Source: Buddleja alternifolia | Lineage: Eukaryota; Streptophyta; Magnoliopsida; Lamiales; Scrophulariaceae | Direction of reading: 5' to 3' | NCBI GenBank assembly: GCA_019426215.1 | Contig: CM033393.1 | Location: forward strand, 22,446,591-22,510,590 | DNA length: 64,000 nucleotides | In this document: one piece after another, positions 55,901-64,000 of the stretch | Numbering within the stretch: position 1 is the first letter of the stretch | Layout: each line of letters opens with the position of its first letter | The notes under the pieces: model-generated | Databases searched by the model: none | Told to the model about the DNA's origin: nothing | What the model saw: the letters and a program-made list of their open reading frames with translations, nothing else | Position numbers and translations under genes: made by a program

Positions 55901-58158
55901 TGCACCAACTTCAATGTCTCATATCAGGTCTGATATCACATCATTACCAGCATCTCCACCTTCTCTGCTGCTTGCTTCACCTCAATCTCCATATCTTGGA
56001 GAGGATTCTATTGGAATGGATAATGAAAATCATCATATGAAAGCTGATTCTTTAAGAAAATAAGGGTTATAATGTCTTTTAGTCATTATTCCTTGATATT
56101 ATTGAGAGATTGCACATATGTATATAAACTTTTAGCCTGGTGTTTTGATTTATTAAGATTATATGGACACTTAATTAGTCATGTTGTATTCAGGAAATGT
56201 AAGTTTTACACTTTTCATATGAATTAAATATTTTCATTACCTTAATGTTTGAGCAGGAGATTTCAAGGTAATGCAGAAGTCAGGAAAGATGTCCACTTAA
56301 AGTTATTTGGTAAAGAGGTATGTGCTTTGTTGTCTTTTTCTTGGATCTACTTCTTGTGTATCTCCCTTTATTAATATACTTTCTATTTTTGTCAATTATA
56401 TGGTATAACTTGTATTATTTAATGTCATGATTAGTTCTCATACTACTTGATTTCTTGTATCCGATTTGTTGGAGATACTATATACTACTTCTGTTGAGTT
56501 TAATGACAGTTTCATTTTCGAGTTCATGGCTTAAATTCTCACAGTTGCATGCTTTTCATTTCATAGTTCATCTAGTCTGGAGAAGTTGCAATTTGAATTA
56601 AGCCATGAATGGTTGATCAAGTTCTGAATTTGGTTATCCAACTTATGATGAAAAAAAGATGTGCTAAAGATCAGCATTTGTGTTTTTACCCTTTTCCCAA
56701 GTGTGACAAAATCAATTCAACCAGATTTAATACATGATAATAATCATATTATCGTAAGAATTCATTGTTCATCTTTTGAATTTTAGGGATAAGCCTTCTG
56801 ATCAATGCTTAGAAGTTAAACTTGTTATGCTATTATGTCTTGAATTATCTTTCGTAACCTAAGAAAAGGCTTGTCCCAAGATATTTTATCCAAATTCTCA
56901 AATAGCTTTATATAACTAAGAAAGTATATGTACTTTTCAAATAATTATTATCTTCCTCTTTATTTAGATTGGTTTCTGGACTATAGTTGCTTGTTTGCAT
57001 TTAAAAATGTGCTAATTATTGTGAGCCCATGTGGTTATTCAGATTTCTCAAGTGTATGGGGCAAACTCAAATTATATTGAAATTTTGTCTGAGGAGTTCC
57101 TCTTTTACTTCTTCATTTTTTCCATTTTATTCTTCCTTGTACTCAAGCTAATTTTTGCCCCAAGAAAAGCTCATGTATTGTAGCTATCACAAAACTTGAA
57201 TATTTGTGAGAAAAAAATGTTGACTTTTTTTTTTTTTTGATGTGCTTTATGTTCTAAATTTAACCAAACTTTTAATTTTGACCATATTCGCAGGTTCAGA
57301 AGTAAATGATCAAATCATGGGGATGCAAACATGGAACTCGGAAATGTCCATATATTTTGTTCACTTGACTAACTCCATGTAGCACTTTTTTTTTTTTTTT
57401 TAAACATGTTACATATTTTGCCTAGTGAAGCTACTGCAGATTTGATTTTATGTGCATAATTATTTTTGGAACTAACTTGGGAATGATGTATCTAAGTGGG
57501 TTGTGCTTATGATTATAAAATTTCTTCATATTTAGTAGTTTATGCATTTACGATCTTCATCTAAATTGTTGGAAACAGAGTTACAAGTTTTTTAGAAATG
57601 AAAATTGTTGTTGAAACAAAAGCTAATTAGGTGACGAAGCATATGTATCATTTTTACTATTTGTGACGAAATAATCATGACAGTATATAATAAATTTATT
57701 ATTTATTTGATTAATGGTAACGACTTTATTTTTGTCATCTTTTATTTTTTGTAACGAAATTATCATAACAACATGTATTAAATATATTATTTATGTGGTT
57801 ATTAGCAACGACTATTCTTTGTCATCTTTATTATTTGTAATGAAATTATAATTACAAAAACAAAATAAAGAATATTATGAAAATATTTATTGTAACGAAT
57901 GTCTCTTTTTTGGTAACGACTGGATGCGACTTCTGTGAGGAAATTCTCCTCACCATAAAGCATCATACTGTAAGGAAACTTGTAATCATCACTAAAACAT
58001 TTGTGACGACTAAAGAAATCGTTACAAAAACTTTTAGCGTCGAGCTTTAGAGGACGAAGGTTGTAACGAGATGTAGTCGTTACCAAAGTTATTGCGGCGA
58101 AAGATCCTTCTATTGTGACGAATAATAGTCTTTACTAAAGGTGAAATTTCTTGTAGTG
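52996..58158. mobile_element. Non-autonomous CACTA (En/Spm) transposon
   Basis: Ends are CACTACAAGAAAATGC and, reverse-complemented, CACTACAAGAAATTTC, with a 3-base duplication CAT at 52993-52995 and 58159-58161. Both subterminal regions (53000-53340 and 57600-58140) carry many copies of TGTAACGA/GTGACGA/GTCACAA motifs, the expected transposase-binding repeats. No transposase was found. The interior holds a telomere-like patch (53545-53605), remnants resembling hAT ends with GAGCTCGAGC repeats (about 54270-54710) and CGGTTCGGTT repeats (about 55510-55665), and fragments of a spliced gene (55821-57310). Confidence 0.9.
55821..57310 (+). pseudogene. Host gene fragments captured in the CACTA element
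   Basis: Three exon-like pieces with splice signals. About 55821-56064 (after TAG) reads, beyond one in-frame TAA, LRFEETSYVAAPTSMS, then SDITSLPASPPSLLLASPQ and YLGEDSIGMDNEN. 56257-56317 (CAG acceptor, GTATGT donor) reads RFQGNAEVRKDVHLKLFGKE. A third begins at 57294 (GCAG acceptor) and stops after VQK. Ser/Pro-rich coding-like composition and spliced structure suggest transduplication of a real gene. I do not recognise the parent. The in-frame stop indicates decay. Confidence 0.55.
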
Positions 58159-58373
58159 CATTTTAGTAACATATAAATGTATGCTATGATCATCTATGGG
58201 TGAATTTGTGTGTAAGGGTGTTACACAAAATACACATTCGGATGATTGAACTCGATCTGGTATATAATTACCTGCTCAGACCCCTTGAGTTTGAATTTGG
58301 TTGGACCAAATGCATACTTTCAAAATTACCATCTCTCCCAACGAATTGTGTAAAAATCAAAAGTGCAAAATGG

Positions 58374-58926
58374 GGAAAAATTGCAACATTGGTACACTAT
58401 GTTGGCGTGCACATTGTTTTAGTACTTTAAGTTAGCATACTGACAATTAGGGTATTAACTTGCAAAAATAGGCAATTATGGTACAAGTTGGCCGGAAAAT
58501 TTGAAATTGACAGGAAAATTTGGGGATTTTGACTAAAATTGGGAATTTTGACCGAATTGGAGTTACTTTTTTTAAATAAACTTAATTTCTAAAATAAATG
58601 ACTTATTTAATATATTATTTTATAAATTAAATAAAAAAGAAAAGGAAAAAAAAGTGAGGGTGGGGAACAACAATCCAAATACTCTATTGCAAATGGTGTT
58701 GCATCTCCTATTGCATTTACCTCTGTACATGACAAGTGTACAAAATTCGAATCACTTATATATTTAAGGAAAAAATTTGTACACTTGTCATGCATAGAAT
58801 AAATGTAATAGGAGATGCAACATTTTTGCAATAGAGGATTTTGTGTAGGGGAACAGTGTCATCTTCCCCACCCCCACCCCCATCCCCACGCACACAGACA
58901 CAGTCCACACACACACACAGACACAG

Positions 58927-58981
<55 letters not shown>

Positions 58982-59030
58982 ACACAGTCCACACACACAC
59001 ACACACATATATACACACACACACACATAG

Positions 59031-59064
<34 letters not shown>

Positions 59065-59547
59065 CACACAGTCCACACACACACACACAAATATATATAT
59101 ATATACACACACACACATATATGTGACTGTGTGTGTAATTGTGTTTGTGTGTGTGAGGACTGTGTGTTTGTGTGTAATTGTGTGTGTGCTTGAGGGTAGG
59201 GAGGGTTGGGGTGGGGAAGACGACATTGTTCCCCACCCCCCCTTTTCATTTTTTTTCTTTTTCCTTTTTTTTTATTTAATTTATAAAATAATTTCAAATT
59301 GGATAAAATTGGGGATTTAATTTGGTAAAAAAATAACTCCAATTCAGTCAAAATTCCCAAATTTTAGTCAAGATCCCCAATTTCGGTCAAAATCCCCAAA
59401 TTTTCCCGTCAATTTCAAAATTTTCGGCCAATTTGTACCAAAATTGCCGATTTTTACAAGTTAATGTACCCAAATTGCCAGTAGGCCAACTTAAAGTACT
59501 AAAAAAATATACACGCTAATATAGTGTACCAATGTTACAATTTTTCC
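58374..59547. mobile_element. Non-autonomous MULE-type element with long inverted ends
   Basis: Inverted arms of about 300 bases (about 58374-58675 and 59230-59547) start GGAAAAATTGCAACATTGG. They are flanked by a perfect 10-base duplication TGCAAAATGG at 58364-58373 and 59548-59557. Long TIRs and a 9-11 base duplication are typical of Mutator-like elements. There is no transposase. The centre holds a second, unrelated inverted pair (about 58697-58743 and 58780-58822) and a CA/TA/TG microsatellite tract. Confidence 0.88.
58890..59190. repeat. Compound (CA)n/(TA)n/(TG)n microsatellite
   Basis: Alternating CA and TA runs with CACAGTCCACACAC spacers at 58890-59120, then TG-rich runs to 59190, making the tract partly self-complementary. 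Long ORFs on both strands here are repeat artefacts. Confidence 0.92.
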
Positions 59548-59642
59548 TGCAAAATGGTAAATATAAGGCTCAAAATGCAATCGGTTTCTTCCAGCAATTA
59601 TATTGAGCAATAAATTTTTCTAAAGAAGTACTAACTTCCATT

Positions 59643-60240
59643 ATTTATGTGCCTCGATGCCAACGATAAATTAGATTGTACATGACACTTATTTATATTG
59701 TATGAACTTTTATCTATTTATTGAAAGACATTTACCTTTTTGTTCATGTAAATCTTTATGGAATTAGTAAGTAATGAACATCCTCGTGTCTCAAGGCAAA
59801 CCTTCCACTCCTTATTAGATAAGGAGATGGACACTGGAGGAATTATGATACGCTTTAAGGGTTCGCAAATCAAAAATCTTAACTGGTCGTTTATGCACAT
59901 TCCAAAAATCTACACCTTTTAGCCCACTACTTTCCAGTTTCCATTGTCTATAAAAAAAAAATAATAAAAAAAACTCCTTGACGTAAGAGTCTAAACTACA
60001 TGTTACTACTGATTCGCATGAGTATAAACTGTGAATGACACCCATCAATGGTAATGTATGTGGTTAAACTATTTAATACCCCACCAAAGTTAAATATATG
60101 TGGTTCAACTGTTAATTTATTCCGCTATCAGTATTTTGTGTGGTTAAATATTAAATACTCCACATAGTCCAAGGTGGTTAGGCAATGGATACTCCTGAAC
60201 CACATGAGTATGAACTGTGTATGACACTCTCCTCAAAAAC
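59643..60240 (+). repeat. Degraded LTR fragment
   Basis: Segments such as TTTTTGTTCATGTAAATCTT, GATGCCAACGATAAATTAGA and AAGGGTTCGCAAATCA match the first 300 bases of the solo LTR at 49337-50960 with many changes. Both ends are unclear. Confidence 0.55.
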
Positions 60241-60589
60241 AAGTTGTGTCGTTTTATACTTGAATTACGTATTGACTTGATCCCTTTTATTAGGGTAATT
60301 AGGCAACTTGGATATATTTTCTAAATCCAGTCATAAGTTTGAAAAAAAAAATTATTTTTCATGTGGAATGTTAGTTTCATTATGTTTGGTCATTAAAAGA
60401 AAAGAAAAAATAAATAAATAAAAGAAGCAAATATACCTTAAAGCATTACAATATAGAAAAAAAAAATCTATAGTGTAATTACGAAAAACAAAGGTTTAGT
60501 TCTCCTTTTGCGGCCTCTAAATGTGCAATCGAAGTCTTCAAATTTTCTGCTGCTTCATCACTTAATGGAAAAGCATTCTCAAGAGCAAT
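60241..60589. other. AT-rich sequence, no gene seen
   Basis: No recognisable coding or element ends; possibly internal debris of the gypsy element whose 3' LTR starts at 61363. Confidence 0.4.
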
Positions 60590-61040
60590 AATACTCCCTA
60601 ATACGAGCTTAAACTGTCAACAATACTCCTTAATATGAGTATAAAATGTCTACAAGTCTCATGGAAATCGAAATATAATACTCCTTGATAAGAGTATAAA
60701 CTATCTATAAATTCAAGAACAAATTGAAGAACTCCTTGATATGAGTATAAACTATCTTCAAATGAAGACTCTCTGATATGAGTATCAAATTCTCCAAATC
60801 CCAAATCGATGTAAGTGCAATACTCTATGATACGAATATAAACTATTTACCAAATCGAAGCACTCCTTTGACGCGAGTATAAAAAAATGTCTACAATTCC
60901 AAGCCAAGTGAGGAAATCTTGACAAGAGTATAAATTATCACAAATCAAATTCCGAGTGAAGAACTCTTGACAAGAGTATAAATTGTGACAAATCAAATTC
61001 AAAGTGAACAACTCTTGACAAGAGGATAAATTGTTCACTT
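60590..61040. repeat. Diverged tandem repeats (ACTCCTTGATATGAGTATAA type)
   Basis: Units around ACTCCTTGATATGAGTATAA recur every about 45-65 bases from 60590 to 60890. A tighter array of about 49-base units (AACTCTTGACAAGAGTATAA plus a CAAATCAAATTC-type tail) then covers 60900-61040, about three copies. CTTGACAAG/CTTGATATGAG are imperfect palindromes. They lie upstream of a gypsy polypurine tract and may be internal spacer repeats of that element. Confidence 0.75.
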
Positions 61041-61347
61041 TTATGGAAGAATTTCTCTCGATGAAGGAAGGAAATCGTTGTTGTAATGTTGCCTTGCAAA
61101 CCATGACCATTGGGTGGGTCCTGCCTAATTTCGAAAGAGAATAAGAAGAAGCTTGTCAAATATTAATTTGGCGAAATAAATTGGTCTATTAAATTTTAAA
61201 ACTTAAGATTAACTCTTAAAACTTATTCCGTGGTGCATTTGATCAAATCTAAGGCACCAATACAAAGCCCAATTGCAAAGAAGTGAAATAATGGATCGCG
61301 ACATTATTCACTTCAAGACTCGCTTTCAAACACCGTCAGTGAATAAG

Positions 61348-61362
61348 TCTCGAGGGGGCATT
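61348..61362 (+). promoter_or_regulatory. Polypurine tract of a Ty3/gypsy element
   Basis: CTCGAGGGGGCATT directly before TGTAGACA. A GGGGGCATTTGTAGAC junction is characteristic of Tat/Athila-type gypsy elements. Confidence 0.65.
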
Positions 61363-61694
61363 TGTAGACAAATTAAATTTGTACCCAATGAAATGGCGAC
61401 ACGTGAAAAATAATGTATTAGATTTCAATTTAAATTATTCTATTTATATTTTAGGAATTTAATCAAATTCTAATTCCTAAATTAAATAGTTAAATAACTG
61501 ATATTCTATACATATATTTCTAGCCAATCTGAAAGTCATGTGCCTAAATAATATATTATAGAAATTCAAATAATAAATTATGGAAAATCAAATCTAGGGT
61601 TGTTGCATCTTTTAAATCATCTCATGCAATTTAATTCCTTACAGAAGAGCATAGATTATATAATATGTTGCAAAGTGGATTTTTTCACACGCCA

Positions 61695-61735
<41 letters not shown>

Positions 61736-62690
61736 CATAGCATAGCAAAGTGGGGTTACACGCCACTTTGCATAGTGTTATATATATATATATTATATTA
61801 TATTAATATTTCGCTTTTGAAATAGATTGAAAATCAAATCATATTTTATGGCAATTCAAATCATATTTTCAAGTAAAGGAAATAAATTGCCAAACAAGTT
61901 ATTGAGGGTTAATCAAATTGCGCAACCTCATCAAATAATTAAGACCAATTCTCATCCCTATAGCTATAAATAGGGGTTCAAATTAATTCAAGACTTCAAC
62001 ACATCAAAATTTGAGCAAGAGGGAGATATCAAGAAATGTATTGAAAGTTCTCTCTACTCAATTCAAGAAGGCTCAAGGCGGCAATCAAGGCGGTTTGGTG
62101 TCGAACAAGGCGGCAATCAACGCGGCTTGGTGTCAATCAAGGCGGCAATCAAGGTGTCAATCAAGGAGGCATTGAAGCTGTTTTCTTGGTGGCATTCAAG
62201 GTGTTTTTTTGTTGGCATTCATGGCGTTCTTGGCAACCATTGAGAAGTTCAATGCTATGTTCTAGGTGTTCATGATGAAGCTCATCAAATAATAGCGTTT
62301 AATTCATAATAACGGCCCACAAATTAACGTTATTCAAATTCAAATTCAATTTTGGGGGAGATCAAAGAGTCGAATCCACTAACAAAAATACTCCAATAAT
62401 AAAGATTACTTCGAGATTACGTCGCGACTCTCTCAAATCAACGTTATTCAAAGATCAAATCAAGTCTGAAGGAGATCAGAGTACGAAAATTCCTTCAAGA
62501 ACTTAATCAAATTGTTGAAGAGAAGAATCAGAGAAAGAAATTAGAAATTTGTATTCACATTATTTAATTCAATAAAATTTCTTTGTGCAACAATTTTTCT
62601 TGTTTGATTATATTGCAGATATTTAAAATTTGCTATTTACACTATCTTTTACTCTAAAGTTCTGATTTGTGAGTACAAGAGTATTCTACA
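61363..62690 (+). mobile_element. 3' LTR of a truncated Ty3/gypsy element
   Basis: Starts TGTAGACAAATT and ends GAGTATTCTACA (TGTAGA...TCTACA ends), 1328 bases. It contains a TATA box (GCTATAAATAGGGG near 61970), a likely R region and GGCGGCAATCAAGG repeats (62085-62160). It also has (TA)n and a GCAAAGTGG inverted motif near 61690-61790. Only internal debris lies upstream; coding sequence is absent. Confidence 0.7.
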
Positions 62691-62750
62691 TTAGTTTATC
62701 ATAAACGTGAGTTCAAACGGTGGTTTGTTCAATCAACTTCAAGTTTTGTA
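62691..62750. other. Junction between gypsy LTR and copia LTR
   Basis: Sixty bases separate the two elements. The expected target duplication for the copia insertion, TTGTA at 62746-62750, can be tested only with sequence beyond 64000. Confidence 0.4.
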
Positions 62751-62907
62751 TGTTAATATGAAATTCCCCTTGAATATTATTGATGACTTGCAAAGATATA
62801 TATAGAGTTTACTAGAAGAGACATAAAATAAGGAAAGACTTAATGTAAACCTAAACTACCATATATAAAATAAAGACTAACATAATAATCCTATAATAAA
62901 TCTAACA
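62751..62907 (-). repeat. 3' LTR (157 bases) of copia element
   Basis: TG...CA ends, with a TATATATAT stretch near 62800. The pol stop codon TAG (62902-62904) lies inside the LTR, since the LTR's first bases TGT TAG end the frame. Confidence 0.8.
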
Positions 62908-64000
62908 CTCCCCCGCAGTTGAAACGTGAGGATCCTGAACATTGAGACTGGAACGAAACTCAAAGAACAGTGTAGAAGACAATCCTTTTGTAAAAATATC
63001 TGCAAATTGACGGGATGAAGGAACGTGCAACACACACACCTCTCCAAGAGAAACACGTTCACGTACAAAATGTAAATTTAACTCAACATGTTTGGTGCGT
63101 TGATGCTGTACCAGATTAGAAGAAAGATACAAAGAGCTAATATTATCACAAAAAACAAGAGTAGCACTAGAGAGAGGATAGTGTAATTCAAGAAGAAGAT
63201 TGCGAAGCCAGGTAGTTTTGGCAACTGCATTGGCTACACCGCGATATTTGGCTTCAGCACTAGAACGAGAGACAACATGTTGGCGTTTTGAAGACCAAGA
63301 AATGAGATTATCACCAAGAGAGACACAATAACCAGAAGTGGATCGACGAGTAGTAGGACAACCAGCCCAGTCGGCATCAGAGTACGCAATAAGCTGAGAA
63401 ATCGAGGAAGGACGAAGAAGAAGACCCTGGGAAATAGTACCGCGAAGATACCGAAAGATGCGTTTGAGAGCATGAAAATGATGCTCACGCGGATCATGCA
63501 TGAATAAACAACTTTGTTGTACAGCGAAAGCGATGTCAGGACGAGTAAATGTGAGATATTGAAGAGCTCCAGCTAGACTGGAAAATAGAGTAGGATCAGA
63601 CATGGGAGGACTAGATGAGGAGTCGAGTTTAGCAAGGGGATCCGCAGGCGTGCTAATAGAGTTGCAGTTAGCCATATTGGCGCGATCCAAAATTTCCAAT
63701 GCAAACTTAGATTGAGATAGAAATAGACGAGAAGGAGTGTGAGAAACGGAAATACCAAGAAAATAGTGGAGCGGCCCTAAGTCAGTCATGGCGAATTCCC
63801 GAGAAAGTAACGTGGTAAGATTGGTGAGAAGGGAAGGGGACGAAGCAGTAAGAATGATATCATCAACATAGAGAAGAAGATATGCACAAGAGGAATTACG
63901 CCTATACATGAAGAGAGAGGGGTCCGCCCTGCTACTAACAAAACCGATCGAGGAGAGGTAAGAAGCAAACCGAAGATGCCAGGTACGGGGAGCTTGTTTG
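62902..64000 (-). CDS. Copia pol, C-terminal part (RT and RNase H), open and partial
   Basis: The frame is open from the window end to the stop and is truncated only by the window. RT: KQAPRTWHLRFASYL at the edge, catalytic LLLYVDDIILTA near 63870, LGPLHYFLGISV. RNase H: YSDADWAGCPTTRRSTSGY, SRSSAEAKYRGVA, VFCDNISSLYLSSN, RTKHVELNLHFVRE, with FADIFTKGLSS at the end. All key acidic residues (YVDD; D, E, D of RNase H) are present. No stop or shift was seen over about 365 codons, unlike the other retroelements here, so this copy may be young. Confidence 0.9.
   Translation of the reverse strand, partial: KQAPRTWHLRFASYLSSIGFVSSRADPSLFMYRRNSSCAYLLLYVDDIILTASSPSLLTNLTTLLSREFAMTDLGPLHYFLGISVSHTPSRLFLSQSKFALEILDRANMANCNSISTPADPLAKLDSSSSPPMSDPTLFSSLAGALQYLTFTRPDIAFAVQQSCLFMHDPREHHFHALKRIFRYLRGTISQGLLLRPSSISQLIAYSDADWAGCPTTRRSTSGYCVSLGDNLISWSSKRQHVVSRSSAEAKYRGVANAVAKTTWLRNLLLELHYPLSSATLVFCDNISSLYLSSNLVQHQRTKHVELNLHFVRERVSLGEVCVLHVPSSRQFADIFTKGLSSTLFFEFRSSLNVQDPHVSTAGEC

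Larger units (their letters stand above)
50996..58225 (+). mobile_element. Ty3/gypsy-type solo LTR split by a CACTA insertion
   Basis: Begins TGTCATGACCCAAAAC and ends GGGTGTTACA. It is flanked by the duplication CAAAA at 50991-50995 and 58226-58230. Removing the 5.16-kb CACTA element leaves about 2.06 kb. The TGTCATGACCC start and the TTGCTGAGGTTGCGACTCAC segment near 52678 resemble chromovirus-type LTRs; that family assignment is tentative. A segment of about 55 bases ending in GTGTTACA is present on both sides of the CACTA (52941-52994 and 58167-58225), a tandem repeat at the LTR 3' end. Confidence 0.8.
62751..64000 (-). mobile_element. 3' part of a Ty1/copia element with very short LTR
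   Basis: Minus strand: an open pol frame, a purine tract (GCGGGGGAG) and a 157-base LTR (62751-62907, TGTTAGATTTATTATAG to CATATTAACA). The short LTR and pol features suggest the Ale/Retrofit lineage. The element continues beyond the window. Confidence 0.85.

Noticed and set aside
58841..59320. Long ORFs rich in Cys/Val or Thr/His on both strands
   Set aside because: They are translations of the CA/TA/TG microsatellite in the MULE centre and have no protein character.

Overview
This is nuclear DNA of a flowering plant, probably a eudicot. It is AT-rich, has spliced genes with canonical GT/AG introns, carries plant-only families (ARO armadillo protein, FBD-type F-box protein, DUF1985-Ulp1 protein), and is dense in LTR retrotransposons and plant DNA transposons. 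I cannot name the species.

Layout. 1-2.7 kb: a telomere-like stretch, a GTATACC-rich minisatellite and a nonsense-disrupted F-box/FBD gene (minus). 3.4-6.9 kb: a spliced DUF1985 plus Ulp1 (C48) protease gene of the transposon-associated type (minus). 8.0-16.6 kb: one near-complete genome unit of an endogenous pararetrovirus (family Caulimoviridae), minus strand. It has promoter, poly(A) signal, tRNA-Met primer site, three small 5' ORFs, a movement/coat/protease/RT polyprotein, a viroplasmin-like ORF and a small last ORF. 17.0-24.2 kb: an intact eight-exon ubiquilin/DSK2 gene (plus) with a 912-bp hAT element in intron 2. 25.8-31.8 kb: a decayed L1-type LINE with RNase H (minus). 31.8-41.4 kb: a decayed Ty1/copia element with both LTRs (plus). 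41.7-43.5 kb: a solo LTR. 45.6-47.6 kb: an intact single-exon ARO gene (minus). 49.3-51.0 kb: another solo LTR. 51.0-58.2 kb: a Ty3/gypsy-type solo LTR with a 5.2-kb CACTA transposon nested in it, which carries fragments of a host gene. 58.4-59.5 kb: a long-TIR MULE-type element. 59.6-62.7 kb: LTR debris, tandem repeats and a Ty3/gypsy 3' LTR. 62.75-64 kb: the 3' end of an open-frame Ty1/copia element (minus), which continues past the window.

Only two ordinary host genes look functional: DSK2, a shuttle carrying ubiquitinated proteins to the proteasome, and ARO, an armadillo protein of the polarised-growth family. Most of the rest is mobile DNA in several layers. Target-site duplications were read directly for the hAT, both TGTTAG solo LTRs, the gypsy solo LTR, the CACTA and the MULE.

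The most unusual object is the pararetrovirus. It combines the two coat-protein cysteine motifs and small coupled ORFs typical of badnaviruses with a downstream viroplasmin/transactivator-like ORF typical of other genera, and its ORFs are linked by 4-5 base stop/start overlaps, one with no AUG. I found only one clear lesion in its coding region, at the start of reverse transcriptase.
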